A DNA stretch of 31,969 nt from CAYSSG01 sp964433635 (GCA_964433635.1 CAYSSG010000022.1:1-31969); one strand, 5' to 3'; counted from the stretch's first letter, positions 1-8,907 are shown. Notes: generated from the sequence alone by a model not told the origin. Made by a program: numbers and translations.

Positions 1-813
1 TGCGGCAACCGTGGCGACAGCAGGTGTGTCTGAGTTGTAACTGCAGGCAGCAAGGCCTACGCTTCTATCAGGCGTGTTCTGGAAACTGGCAATAACCGAA
101 GTAATTGCCTGAGACTGGTATGCATATAAGTTCATGGTCTCAGGAAGAACAACGATTGCAGTCAGAATATCATATACAGTCACAATGAAAGTCTGGGTTT
201 CAACATCTTCCCCGTCAGTCACTTCTACAGTCACATCATGATTTCCAATCAGGGTAGCATCAGGTGTCCAGGTGATTACCCCGGTGGCAGCATCAATGAC
301 CATACCGGCAGGACTCACCGTCAAAGCATAGGTCAAGGGGTCTCCTTGGGGATCAGTTGCCTCCACATCGTACGTGTAAAGTTCATCAACGGTAACAGAA
401 GTAACCGGGACTGAGGTAATCTCTATAGTTGGTTTTGAAGTTTTGGCAATGGTAATGGTAAAAATCTGGGTGTCAGAATCCTTTCCATCACTGACCTTCA
501 CTGTTACATTATGTACACCTGTCTGGTTAAAAGCAGGTATCCAGGTAATTAATCCGGTTTCAGAATTGATATACATACCAACAGGTTTTACCATCAAGGA
601 ATAGGTCAAGGTATCTCCATCCGCATCACTGGCTTTAACACCATAAGTATAGATTTGATTGATTTTTGCAGTCGTATACAGGGGTGTTGAAGTAATGACC
701 GGTGCATGATTCCCAGTTGGTGATGGTACAATGCCAGTGCATCCTATCATTAAAACACTAAAAACGATTAAAGCTAAACATATTAAAATTTGTTTGGAAA
801 TTATTTTTTTCAA
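1..813 (-). CDS. Surface lipoprotein with Ig/cadherin-like repeats (5' part only)
   Basis: The frame is open from a TTG codon at 813 down to the window edge, so the C-terminus is missing. The TTG is chosen because a strong AGGAGG ribosome site lies a few bases upstream and the protein then begins with a typical lipoprotein signal: basic KK, a hydrophobic stretch, and the lipobox MIGC with Cys25. About 90-residue repeats follow, with motifs such as YTYGVKASDADGDTLTYSL and TYDVEATDPQGDPLTYAL, each closed by a GVITWTP-like and a TVEVTDGED-like strand. These are features of putative-Ig/cadherin-like (He_PIG type) domains. The last visible part (AIVVLPETMNLYAYQSQAI) looks like the start of a bacterial Ig-like (Big_2) domain. 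An extracellular, membrane-anchored adhesion or cell-surface role is inferred; no enzymatic motif is visible. Confidence 0.85.
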   Translation of the reverse strand, partial: MKKIISKQILICLALIVFSVLMIGCTGIVPSPTGNHAPVITSTPLYTTAKINQIYTYGVKASDADGDTLTYSLMVKPVGMYINSETGLITWIPAFNQTGVHNVTVKVSDGKDSDTQIFTITIAKTSKPTIEITSVPVTSVTVDELYTYDVEATDPQGDPLTYALTVSPAGMVIDAATGVITWTPDATLIGNHDVTVEVTDGEDVETQTFIVTVYDILTAIVVLPETMNLYAYQSQAITSVIASFQNTPDRSVGLAACSYNSDTPAVATVAA

Positions 814-1552
814 TTTTTCCTCCTCTTCAATCTCGGATTGAATTTATTCAAAACAAATAAATTTTTGTTGACTATGTTTCCCCTATCACCTCCATAAACT
901 TATAAAGAAAACCTTTTCATCTTATAAAAATACTAATTGCCAATAAATCTAATCACTCTCTTATCCTGACATTAACAATTATCAATCTGATCTTCTTGTT
1001 ACTTGCATGCCAGCGATATTTATATTTACCCACATTACAGTAAGTCTAATATCCACTTAGCCGATTGAATGATTGTATTCGATCATTCATATTTTACTGC
1101 GGTTTTAATTATAAGTAAACAAAATAATAAAAATTAATAAACTATTTCCCCCTCCTTACAACGATCAAGGGCTGATTAGTATTCATTTTAGCAGTAATGA
1201 TCTAAAAATGAAACAACTTAATTAAAATTATTTTTTATCATAATACAAATGATACTGAAAATCAATGTTTTAATAGAAATATCAACCTAATATCGATATT
1301 CAGAAGATATCAATCTTTTTACCAATTTGGTATAAAAATCAACTTTTTTTCTTTTTACGCTATTATTGCCTTATATAAACCTTATTCCTTAAAACTATCA
1401 TCATTAGACGATATTCAATCATATTTTTTCTTGTACGTTCCTTAATATATCATTAGACCGGCAGCATGATTACCATTGCCCCTCATTCATTATCCTTCTG
1501 GCAAAATTTCCAAAAACCCTTTATAATAATATTTTACAGGGGGAAATCAACA
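814..1552. other. AT-rich intergenic region between divergent genes
   Basis: This stretch of about 740 bases separates the minus-strand lipoprotein from the plus-strand HAD gene. I see no convincing coding region. It is very AT-rich and must hold the promoters for both genes, but no pair of -35/-10 boxes stands out clearly. An 8-bp inverted repeat (1066-1073 with 1082-1089) is the only distinct structure. Confidence 0.6.
1066..1089. repeat. Inverted repeat TGAATGAT/ATCATTCA
   Basis: Perfect 8-bp arms separated by 8 bases, in the intergenic region upstream of the lipoprotein gene. It could be an operator or a weak RNA hairpin. No T-run follows on either strand, so it is not an obvious terminator. 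Confidence 0.35.
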
Positions 1553-2305
1553 ATGACCAAAACAATTCTGTTTGATCTGGATAATACCTTAATCCTTTTT
1601 GATGAAGTAAAATTCTTTAAAGCCTATATCAAAAAGGTGGCTCCCATGATGGAAGATATCGTCTCCCCCCATGTGCTCTGGAAGATGGTTTTGAATGCCA
1701 CCAAAACAGTACTGCATAATGATGGTGAGTTGACAAACAAGGAGATCTTTTTTCAGACATTCACCAGGGGACTGGAGGATAAAACAGAGGAAATCTGGAA
1801 TCGCTTCCAGCGATTCTATAAAAATGAATACGACCAATTAAAATCCCTGGTCAGCGTGAATAAAGGGGTTGCAGAGATTTTTGCTGCGCTTGCCAGAAAA
1901 GATATGAAGATTGTGATTGCTTCCAATCCCTTCTGGCCTCGTATTGCCATGGAAAAAAGAATGTCCTGGGCCGGACTGAATCAGAAACAGGTTCATCTGG
2001 TTACCCATATGGAAAATATGCATTTCTGTAAACCACGCCTGGAGTATTATCAGGAAATATGCCATAAAATCAAGGAAAGACCTGAGGATTGCCTGATGGT
2101 AGGAGACGATCCTGTCAATGACATGGTGGTAGGAAAAATAGGAATGAAGACCTTTTTAATTACCGACAGCAACAAGTTAAAGAATCAATGGCGAGCTGTG
2201 AGTGAAAGAATAAGATTTGGTTTCGGATTGAAAAAATCTCTTATCCGCCCGGATTATACCGGTTCACTGATTCAATTCGGGGAAATCCTGCCTGTTCTAG
2301 GATAA
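1553..2305 (+). CDS. HAD-superfamily hydrolase
   Basis: A 250-residue haloacid-dehalogenase-type phosphohydrolase. Motif I DLDNT (Asp8 nucleophile, Asp10 acid/base) is at the N-terminus. A helical cap of roughly 100 residues follows, then the motif II region ASNPFWP, the motif III lysine in CKPRLEYY, and motif IV GDDPVNDMVVG. This is the layout of soluble HAD phosphatases of the PGP/YjjG-like subgroup; the substrate cannot be told. The start was set at the ATG at 1553 because a GGGGGA ribosome site lies about 9 bases upstream and the catalytic DLDNT motif then falls at the expected distance; the upstream in-frame extension looks non-coding. The gene stands alone and converges on the cofactor operon. 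Confidence 0.85.
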   Translation: MTKTILFDLDNTLILFDEVKFFKAYIKKVAPMMEDIVSPHVLWKMVLNATKTVLHNDGELTNKEIFFQTFTRGLEDKTEEIWNRFQRFYKNEYDQLKSLVSVNKGVAEIFAALARKDMKIVIASNPFWPRIAMEKRMSWAGLNQKQVHLVTHMENMHFCKPRLEYYQEICHKIKERPEDCLMVGDDPVNDMVVGKIGMKTFLITDSNKLKNQWRAVSERIRFGFGLKKSLIRPDYTGSLIQFGEILPVLG

Positions 2306-2309
2306 ATCC

Positions 2310-2334
2310 GGTTGACTCTCAGGTAAAGTCAGCC
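2310..2334. terminator. Possible shared hairpin between convergent genes
   Basis: Arms GGTTGACT (2310-2317) and AGTCAGCC (2327-2334) pair over 8 bp with one G-U, with a 9-base loop. It sits in the 31-base gap between the HAD stop and the LysE-type stop. There is no T-run, so intrinsic termination would be weak. Confidence 0.35.
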
Positions 2335-2336
2335 TG

Positions 2337-2951
2337 TCAGAATAGAATAGTCATGGCATCATAAATAAACTTGCCGCTGAAAAACAAAAGAAATATTCCA
2401 CAGACTGCAAAGAGAACCTGTTGTAATTTTTGACCAAAAAACTGTCCACCCTTGAAGGTCACTGAAGAAAGAAAAGAATACCAGACAAAATCACAGCCCC
2501 AGTGAACGACGATAAAGGCAATCAATCCCCCTATTCCGAATTGATAGGCACCGGTAATCAGCATGGCACCAATGGTTGCCCACCAGACTAAAAAATAGGG
2601 ATTGGCAATGCTTAACACGATCCCGGCCTGGAGGGCGGTATATTGTCGATGGGATTGTCCGATTTGTACATGACTGATACTTTTAAGTAATCCAATTCCC
2701 ATCTTGAGCAAGAAGAGCCCACCTAATCCTCCAATGAGTATCTTAATCCAGGGTACTTCCAGAAACCTGCCAAAGCCAATAAGAATCAATACCATGAGCG
2801 GGAATTCAACAATTCCATGCCCGATAGCGATCATTGCTCCCGAACGAGGATTTTCGGTCCCCTTACTGACAGTCACTGCCGTTATCGGTCCGGGAGCCAT
2901 CACTCCGGAGAGAGAAATAATCACTGCTTTCAATAAAAAAGAAACCAGCAT
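2337..2951 (-). CDS. LysE-family translocator at the end of the cofactor operon
   Basis: About 204 residues with five to six hydrophobic helices and the LysE/RhtB signature near the N-terminus (SGVMAPGPITAVTVSKG), followed by a GIVEFPLMVLILIGFG helix and an SIANPYFLVWWATIGA segment typical of the family. Members export amino acids or other small solutes across the inner membrane. The start is the ATG at 2951: it follows a GAAGGG ribosome site and leaves a 13-base gap after the mogA-type stop, while the longer in-frame extension would overlap that gene. Being the last cistron of a molybdopterin operon is unusual. The substrate is unknown; a link to cofactor precursors or oxyanions is only a guess. 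Confidence 0.8.
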   Translation of the reverse strand: MLVSFLLKAVIISLSGVMAPGPITAVTVSKGTENPRSGAMIAIGHGIVEFPLMVLILIGFGRFLEVPWIKILIGGLGGLFLLKMGIGLLKSISHVQIGQSHRQYTALQAGIVLSIANPYFLVWWATIGAMLITGAYQFGIGGLIAFIVVHWGCDFVWYSFLSSVTFKGGQFFGQKLQQVLFAVCGIFLLFFSGKFIYDAMTILF

Positions 2952-2964
2952 TTTTAACCCTTCT

Positions 2965-3456
2965 TCACTCTTTACCACATTCAGCAGCTTCGCCTTTGAT
3001 GATAGCGATACCGTGAGGAAGTACTTCCAGAATGACACCCAATGATTCCCGTGCCCCTCTGGGACTTCCGGGAAGATTAATAATCAGGCTTTGCCCCCTG
3101 ATTCCGGCAATAGCCCGTGATAAGATTGCCTGAGGGGTCTTTTTAAAACCGGTCATTCGGATCATCTCACTGATACCGGGTGCGGTCTTTTCAATCACTT
3201 CCCTGGTCGCTTCGGGTGTTACATCTCTGGCTGAAAAACCCGTGCCGCCTGTGGTCAGAACCAGGTCTGCTCCCAGCCGATCCGTTGCTTCAATGATAGC
3301 GTTTTGTATCAATTCAATCTCATCGGGAACAATCTTGTACCAGATGACCTGTGCCTCTATCTTTTCCAGCGTATAGCGAATCGCTTCACTGCTGAGGTCT
3401 TCCCTTTGACCCTGTGCACCTTTGTCACTTACCGTTATAATAGCAACCTTTATCAT
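2965..3456 (-). CDS. mog: Molybdopterin adenylyltransferase (MogA/MoaB family)
   Basis: A protein of about 163 residues that begins MIKVAIITVSDKG and carries the family's LVLTTGGTGFSARDVTPEAT motif (the GGTG loop binds molybdopterin) and the LPGSPRGARESLG loop. Family members adenylate molybdopterin with ATP, preparing it for MoeA-catalysed metal insertion. The ATG at 3456 was chosen because the conserved N-terminal strand starts there and the codon sits one base after the moaC-MOSC stop, implying translational coupling. MogA and MoaB proteins are hard to separate from sequence alone, so the symbol is given for function. It lies between moaC-MOSC and the LysE-type gene. Confidence 0.85.
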   Translation of the reverse strand: MIKVAIITVSDKGAQGQREDLSSEAIRYTLEKIEAQVIWYKIVPDEIELIQNAIIEATDRLGADLVLTTGGTGFSARDVTPEATREVIEKTAPGISEMIRMTGFKKTPQAILSRAIAGIRGQSLIINLPGSPRGARESLGVILEVLPHGIAIIKGEAAECGKE

Positions 3457-3457
3457 C

Positions 3458-4450
3458 TTATAATACGACCTCAATGGGATCTCCGGGTTTGATGGTGCCT
3501 CCCTGGATAACGCGGGTAAAGATACCCTCTTCAGGCATAATGGAACGGACTTTCTGACCGCGCACCATTATATTAACGTCATGATCCTTTCCAATCTGGG
3601 TTATGCTGAGAACGACCTTCTTGCCAATCTTAATCAAGGTGCCTAACGGATATTGATACAGGTCATCGATTCCCTGGAAATCAATATTTTCAAAAAGGTC
3701 ACCATAATCAAGTTCATAGCCCTCTTTCCTGTTTTTTTCTAAACTGACCAGATTCAACAGGCTCACCTGTTTATGATCTTTCCCGGCATGAATATCTCCT
3801 TTGATTCCAAAATCTTTTTTCAAAACAGCCTTGGAGACTTGCTTCTTAGGAATTTCACGGCTATCTCCAATACAGACGGCAAGCACTGTTCCTTTTCTGC
3901 TACCTGTTCTTGATTCCTCTTCAGGTTGTAAAGTAACTTTTTCTTCTTCATCTATCATAAGATAGGACTTACCCTGATAATGACCGCTAGCACCTCCATC
4001 TTTTTCCACCAGGTGAATATGACTGATTTCAATACCCCGGTCTACTGCTTTACAGATATCGTAAATGGTCAGAGCCGCAACCGAAACAGCGTGCAGGGCT
4101 TCCATCTCCACACCTGTTTTGCCGGTTGTCATAACGATAGAACGAATTAAAATGCTGTTTTTCTGTTCCATGAAATAAAAATCCATATCCACATTGCTTA
4201 TGATCAGCGGGTGACAGAGAGGAATCGTGCGACTGGTTTCCTTGGCTGCCATAATTCCAGCCACCTGGGCAATCCCCAGGACATCGCCCTTCGCCATCTT
4301 CTTATCCTTGATCAAAGCAAGGGTATGTGGTTTCATCATCACTTCCCCTTCAGCAATGGCAATTCGATGGGTATCCATCTTTCCCCCCACATCAACCATG
4401 CGGGCTCTTCCTTTTTCGTTTAAATGGGTAAATAATCTTTCTTCTTCCAT
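3458..4450 (-). CDS. moaC: MoaC-MOSC fusion: cyclic pyranopterin monophosphate synthase with MOSC domain
   Basis: A 330-residue fusion. Residues 1-160 form MoaC: MVDVGGK, KGDVLGIAQVAGIMAAK, the TIPLCHPL core, EMEALHAVSVAALTIYD, and VEKDGGASGHY with Lys150 at the expected catalytic position. MoaC converts the MoaA product to cyclic pyranopterin monophosphate. Residues from about 186 form a MOSC domain (GIKGDIHAGKDHKQVSLL, FENIDFQGID, IMPEEGIFTRV), a module found in molybdenum-cofactor sulfurases and in stand-alone sulfur or cofactor carriers. The Cys often present in the GKECH-like segment of small MOSC proteins is absent here (GKDHD). The start at 4450 is preceded by AGGAGG overlapping the moaA stop. 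The fusion puts both activities in one step of the operon. Confidence 0.9.
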   Translation of the reverse strand: MEEERLFTHLNEKGRARMVDVGGKMDTHRIAIAEGEVMMKPHTLALIKDKKMAKGDVLGIAQVAGIMAAKETSRTIPLCHPLIISNVDMDFYFMEQKNSILIRSIVMTTGKTGVEMEALHAVSVAALTIYDICKAVDRGIEISHIHLVEKDGGASGHYQGKSYLMIDEEEKVTLQPEEESRTGSRKGTVLAVCIGDSREIPKKQVSKAVLKKDFGIKGDIHAGKDHKQVSLLNLVSLEKNRKEGYELDYGDLFENIDFQGIDDLYQYPLGTLIKIGKKVVLSITQIGKDHDVNIMVRGQKVRSIMPEEGIFTRVIQGGTIKPGDPIEVVL

Positions 4451-4453
4451 AGG

Positions 4454-5464
4454 TTAACCTCCTATCTGAGACATATCAAATTCAGAATTCTTTTCCTTTC
4501 CAATGTGGTGCTGATATGGTTTACCATGTACCGCTTCCTGCAGACAATAACGGATGATATTTTTTCTTGCCTGCTTCTCTTCCATAGGAATTTTTCTTAA
4601 GCTTTCTTTGAGATCAATTTCCCTGGAACTGAATAAACACGGCCTCAACCTTCCTCCTGCTGTCAGCCGGATGCGGTTACATTTCGCACAAAAGTGCTGA
4701 CTGACTGCATTGATAAATCCGAACATGCCTTTAGCACCAGGCAGCTGATAGTAGATTGCCGGACCATAACCTTCTTCCATGGTAGCAGGTTTAAGATCAG
4801 GAAATTTCATCCTGATCTTCTCTGCGATGATCCGTGCAGAAACAAAATGACCCTGATTGATCATGACTAATTCATGATTGGTAGGCATCAATTCGATGAA
4901 CCGGATATATAATGGCTTATGAAAAGTCAGACGGATGAAATCCTCTACTTCACCATCATTGATTCCTTTTAATAGAACAATGTTCAACTTAACCGGGGTC
5001 AGCCCTTCACGTAAGGAAGTATCAATTCCCTGTAACACTTTCTCCAATCCGTCAAATCCGGTGATCTGTTGAAATCTCTCCTTTTGCAGGGAATCAAGAC
5101 TGATATTCACCCGGTTCAGACCGGCTTCCTTCAGCGAGCTTGCCATCTCTGCCAGATAATAACCATTTGTTGTCATGGAAATGTCTTCCAATTGATCGAT
5201 GCGATGTAACTTTTTAATAAAATCAACAACACCCTTTCTGACTAAAGGTTCTCCTCCTGTTAATCTGATTCTGGTCAGACCCAGGTCTGCTGCCACCCGG
5301 ACGATCTCCAGTATCTCCTCAAAACGCAAGATATCCTGGTGCCTGATAAAACAGAAATCTTTCCCAGACGGAGAACAATAGATGCACCTGAAATTACAGC
5401 GATCCGTTAAAGAGATTCGGAAATAGACAATCTTCCTGCCAAAAGAATCAATTAATTCATTCAT
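4454..5464 (-). CDS. moaA: GTP 3',8-cyclase MoaA (radical SAM)
   Basis: 336 residues. The radical-SAM cluster motif CNFRCIYC (Cys23, Cys27, Cys30) is near the N-terminus and the second [4Fe-4S] site is formed by Cys259, Cys262 and Cys276 (FCAKCNRIRLTAGGRLRPC). The protein ends in the conserved Gly-Gly tail typical of functional MoaA. It opens GTP in the first committed step of molybdopterin synthesis. LTGGEPL and MTTNGY motifs are intact and the length is usual. The start overlaps the upstream moeA-fusion stop by 8 bases and the stop lies 3 bases before the moaC start, so the genes are clearly co-translated. Confidence 0.95.
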   Translation of the reverse strand: MNELIDSFGRKIVYFRISLTDRCNFRCIYCSPSGKDFCFIRHQDILRFEEILEIVRVAADLGLTRIRLTGGEPLVRKGVVDFIKKLHRIDQLEDISMTTNGYYLAEMASSLKEAGLNRVNISLDSLQKERFQQITGFDGLEKVLQGIDTSLREGLTPVKLNIVLLKGINDGEVEDFIRLTFHKPLYIRFIELMPTNHELVMINQGHFVSARIIAEKIRMKFPDLKPATMEEGYGPAIYYQLPGAKGMFGFINAVSQHFCAKCNRIRLTAGGRLRPCLFSSREIDLKESLRKIPMEEKQARKNIIRYCLQEAVHGKPYQHHIGKEKNSEFDMSQIGG

Positions 5465-7424
5465 CTGATATGATGGTGCCGCATTGACTCAGATCATATC
5501 CTCCAAGTTCAGCAGCCTGCTCCTTAAAATGATTTGTTCTGATAATCTCACATACCTTCTGTATTTTTTCACTTGGAAAGTGTTTTTTCGGTATGACCAG
5601 ATCGTATCGTTCCTCTATGAGAGGAATAAAATCCAGATGAAAAGCCCTGGCAGCCGAATAGATACCTAAGCCTGCATCTGCCCTCTTGTTGGCAACCGCT
5701 GAAGCAACCATCAGATGAGTGTATTCCTCCCGGTGATATCCTTGAATTTCATCAGAATTGAGATTGTTCTTATTGAGCAGATAGTCCAGCAGAACGCGGG
5801 TGCCCGATCCCTTCTGACGATTGATATAGTGTATATCCCTTCGGATCAAGTCGCTTACCTTCTCTATCTTTTTGGGATTTCCCTTCTCCACCATCAGACC
5901 CTGCTGGCGGTAAGCCATATTCACTACCACCAGTTCAAGTTCCGGCAGGATCCTGCGCAGGTAAGGAAAATTATATTCCCCGGAATCAACATCCAAAAGG
6001 TGGGAAGTTGCCATATGGGCAACTCCCTGCCTCAAAGCCAGAAGTCCTCCCATGCTTCCGGTATGGAAAGAGGCCAGGCGATATTCCGGTGCCAAAGCCT
6101 GCAGCTCATTTTTCAAAATATCCAGTATGAGATCATGACTGCCGATCATGATAATGGTGTTATCAGAATTGAGTTCATCATTCAATAACTCTGCTTCTGT
6201 TTCTTCTTTTAATGCTAACCCCTCACTGAGGGAAGGGATTCTTACCAGTGCGTCGGCTTCTAACAGGGAAGAGATAATCCCGGCACCCCGGCTCAAGGGG
6301 TAAGCTATCAGTTGTTCATCTATTCTGGCCAATTTAACACGAAGGAATTCTTCATCTCCCAATTTGGATACAACCTGTCTGCCCATAGATACATCTATTT
6401 TTTTTCTTGTCGGAGGCGTCAACCCCAGATTTTTATATACCAGAGGCAGAACAAATTCCCAGGCGGCAATTAAACAGGAAACCGGATATCCCGGTAATCC
6501 AATGATTGGAATGCCGTTTATGATTCCTGCCAGCGTGGGCTTACCCGGCATGATGGCTACTCCGTGAAACAGTATTTCTCCCAGTTCTCCCACTGCTGTG
6601 GCAGTAAAATCCTTCGATCCGGCTGAAGTTCCGGCAATCACAGTGACAATATCATTTTCTTCTGTCGCCGTAAGCAATCTATCTTTTAATTTATCCTTAA
6701 TATCACGGATGATGGGGTAGATCACCGGTTCTCCACCCCACTGAGTCACCGAAGCAGACAGCATTCTGGAGTTATAATCCAGTAGTTCTCCTGATTTCAG
6801 TTCTTCTTTATCCGGATCGAACAGCTCTTCCCCTGTAGGAATAATGGCTACCTTTGGCCTCTGCCTGACCTTTAACCGGTTCATTCCGCCTGCCAGCAGT
6901 GCACCGATGTCGACAGGTCTGATTTGATGGTTTACAGTGAGGATAAGCTGGTGGGAAACAATATCCTCTCCGATATTCCGGATATTTGCACCGGGAAAGA
7001 CAGAATGATAAATCTGCAGCTTGCTCATCCCCTCTTTTTGACCATCTGTCTGACTGTTCTGTTTTTTCCCGACAGGAATCGCATCTTCAATCTTGATGAC
7101 CGCATCAAATCCCTCCGGCAAGGGCTGGCCGGTATTGACATAGACAAAGTCTCTTTCCAGACTTAACAACACCGGTCTGCTTTCTGAAGCATTCTCCGTA
7201 TCCACAGTGTGTACGGCAATGCCATCCATAGCTGCAGCCGTATAATGCAGAGATGATCTTCGGGCATATACAGCCTCTGAAGTGACCCGTCCAAGAGATC
7301 TTTCTGATGCAAGCCATTCACTTTTATACTTCCAGGTTATTTTTCCTCCCAGTATTGCCTGCTCTATCTTCTGTTTTGCTTCCTGTAAAGATACTTTTTG
7401 TAAATAGATATTCCGTCTAAGCAT
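5457..7424 (-). CDS. moeA: MoeA fused to a periplasmic-binding-protein-like domain
   Basis: 655 residues. Residues 1 to about 400 are a molybdopterin molybdotransferase (AAAMDGIAV, TGQPLPEGFDAVIKIE, IPTGEELF, IAGTSAGSKDF, LPGYPVSC), the enzyme that inserts molybdate or tungstate into adenylylated molybdopterin. The last 220 or so residues form a PBP-like domain (IIMIGSHDLILDIL, FHTGSMGGLLALRQG, NRQKGSGTRVLLDYLL, RADAGLGIYSAA), as in ModE/LysR-type and molybdate-binding-like proteins; it may sense or present the oxyanion. I set the start at the ATG at 7424, since the residues upstream come from a repeated palindromic element (7434-7464). An AGGAG tract lies on the far side of that hairpin. MoeA-PBP fusions are known in anaerobes. 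Confidence 0.9.
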   Translation of the reverse strand: MLRRNIYLQKVSLQEAKQKIEQAILGGKITWKYKSEWLASERSLGRVTSEAVYARRSSLHYTAAAMDGIAVHTVDTENASESRPVLLSLERDFVYVNTGQPLPEGFDAVIKIEDAIPVGKKQNSQTDGQKEGMSKLQIYHSVFPGANIRNIGEDIVSHQLILTVNHQIRPVDIGALLAGGMNRLKVRQRPKVAIIPTGEELFDPDKEELKSGELLDYNSRMLSASVTQWGGEPVIYPIIRDIKDKLKDRLLTATEENDIVTVIAGTSAGSKDFTATAVGELGEILFHGVAIMPGKPTLAGIINGIPIIGLPGYPVSCLIAAWEFVLPLVYKNLGLTPPTRKKIDVSMGRQVVSKLGDEEFLRVKLARIDEQLIAYPLSRGAGIISSLLEADALVRIPSLSEGLALKEETEAELLNDELNSDNTIIMIGSHDLILDILKNELQALAPEYRLASFHTGSMGGLLALRQGVAHMATSHLLDVDSGEYNFPYLRRILPELELVVVNMAYRQQGLMVEKGNPKKIEKVSDLIRRDIHYINRQKGSGTRVLLDYLLNKNNLNSDEIQGYHREEYTHLMVASAVANKRADAGLGIYSAARAFHLDFIPLIEERYDLVIPKKHFPSEKIQKVCEIIRTNHFKEQAAELGGYDLSQCGTIISDE

Positions 7425-7433
7425 ATTACATAT

Positions 7434-7464
7434 CGTCAGGGGAGAGTCCCCTGAAACTCCTTTC
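7434..7464 (-). repeat. 30-bp palindromic element, copy 1 (variant)
   Basis: Read on the minus strand: purine tract GAAAGGAGTTT, then the hairpin CAGGGGA-CTC-TCCCCTG, then AC(T/G). It ends 9 bases before the start codon of the moeA fusion. Compared with the other copies, loop and flank bases differ but the 7-bp stem is unchanged, which suggests the structure is kept. The variant tract contains a better Shine-Dalgarno core (AGGAG). Confidence 0.8.
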
Positions 7465-7508
7465 AATTCTTCTCATACCAAGCCCTGTAAAGAGATATCC
7501 CTGAAAAG

Positions 7509-8765
7509 TCAATATAATATCACTGAGACCTTCTGCCCCTGATACAGGCCTTCCTGATGAAGTCCAATCATGATATAACCGTCCGATCTGCTGAGTGAGG
7601 AAATCATTCCCGATTTACCCAGAACTGGAACAGCCCATAGTTGCTCATCCCGATTCTCTAATACGACCGGGATATATTCTTCCCTGCCGGCATCAGAGAA
7701 TACATTCTGATCTAATAAGGCTTCTATGATCTTTCTCTCTCCCAAATGAGTCACTTCACCTTTTAAACAGGCTATCATTCTACGGACCACATTCTCAAAA
7801 ACCACCATAGCCGAAACAGGATGACCGGGTAACCCGATAACAGGCACCTGGTCACTCAAGGCTATAATTGTCGGCTTCCCGGGTTTTAATGCCAGCCCAT
7901 GGACGAGAATACCCGGAGGGCCCAACCGGTTTAAAACCTCCAAAGTGTAATCCCGAATGCCAACTGAACTCCCCCCGGAGATCAGAATCATATCCGTTTC
8001 CTGCTCTTGCAGGCATTTCCGCAGCACTGTTTCCAGTACCGATTCATTATCCTGAATAATGCCCAGATATTGAGGAATACCACCTGCCTGTTCAATGGCA
8101 GCACCCAGCATATAAGAATTAATATCTCTCACCTGTCCGGGATCTGGCTGAGAGTGCACAGGGATGATTTCATCACCGGTGGAAATAACCGCTACAGCTG
8201 GTTTCCGGTAAACATTGACTTTCTCCCGTCCAATGGCAGCCAGCAAGCCGATATCCTGTGGCCTTAAACACTGGCCTTTGCTTATCACAATCGTGTTTTT
8301 TCTGACATCTTCATCTTCCCGTAATACATTCTCCCAGGGTGCAACCGAACGCCTGATTTCAAGCATTTCTCCACTGATGGTATCGGTATGCTCTATCATC
8401 ACGACAGCATCAGCCCCTTCTGGCAACATACCCCCGGTCGAAATCCGGGCAGACTGTCCATTCTGCAGAATAAACGCAGGCTTCTCGGCCATCTTAATCT
8501 CACCAACTACATGAAGATATGCCGGCAGGCTGTCACTGGCTCCATATGTATCACGGGCTTTTACCGCATACCCATCCATGATTGACCGGTTAAAACCGGG
8601 TAAATCCTCGCCGGATACAACATCCTCTGCCAGAATCCTTCCATAGGAATCGAGCAAGTTTACCTGTTCAGCTCGATTCATGAAGAATTGGTCAAAATTA
8701 AAAGACCGGCGAAAAAGCTGCAAGGCCTCCTCAGCTGTCATGACTTTAAATAGTGGTTGAACCAT
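7509..8765 (-). CDS. moeA: Molybdopterin molybdotransferase MoeA (stand-alone)
   Basis: 418 residues with all MoeA landmarks: PGFNRSIMDGYAVKA, ISTGGMLPEGADAVVMIEHTD, VAVISTGDEI, ILISGGSSVGIRDYT, LPGHPVSAMVVFENVV and a C-terminal domain IV. It inserts the metal into molybdopterin. Being first in the operon and paired with a second MoeA (5457-7424) resembles anaerobes that use both molybdenum and tungsten, where the two paralogues may have different metal preferences; which does which cannot be read from the sequence. The ATG at 8765 is preferred: the 22 residues upstream of it are translated from the palindromic repeat at 8771-8800, and the conserved protein starts right after it. Confidence 0.9.
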   Translation of the reverse strand: MVQPLFKVMTAEEALQLFRRSFNFDQFFMNRAEQVNLLDSYGRILAEDVVSGEDLPGFNRSIMDGYAVKARDTYGASDSLPAYLHVVGEIKMAEKPAFILQNGQSARISTGGMLPEGADAVVMIEHTDTISGEMLEIRRSVAPWENVLREDEDVRKNTIVISKGQCLRPQDIGLLAAIGREKVNVYRKPAVAVISTGDEIIPVHSQPDPGQVRDINSYMLGAAIEQAGGIPQYLGIIQDNESVLETVLRKCLQEQETDMILISGGSSVGIRDYTLEVLNRLGPPGILVHGLALKPGKPTIIALSDQVPVIGLPGHPVSAMVVFENVVRRMIACLKGEVTHLGERKIIEALLDQNVFSDAGREEYIPVVLENRDEQLWAVPVLGKSGMISSLSRSDGYIMIGLHQEGLYQGQKVSVILY

Positions 8766-8770
8766 ATTAT

Positions 8771-8800
8771 AGTCAGGGGAAAGTCCCCTGAAACCCCTTC
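8771..8800 (-). repeat. 30-bp palindromic element, copy 2
   Basis: Minus-strand reading: GAAGGGGTTT followed by CAGGGGACTTTCCCCTG (perfect 7-bp stem, 3-base loop) and ACT. It ends 5 bases upstream of the moeA start at 8765. Identical over 30 bases to the copies at 8908 and 15230. Confidence 0.9.
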
Positions 8801-8907
8801 CAATATTCAATTTCCCTGTATATACGTTCATTTAATCAGCAATCTAAATAATGTTAAGATTATAGATCGTTGTTTTAAGATAGAGTTTACCTTGTCTGTA
8901 ACAAGAT

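Noticed and set aside
1589..2065. Antisense frames inside the HAD gene and similar opposite-strand frames elsewhere
   Set aside because: They mirror well-supported genes and show no independent ribosome sites or domains.
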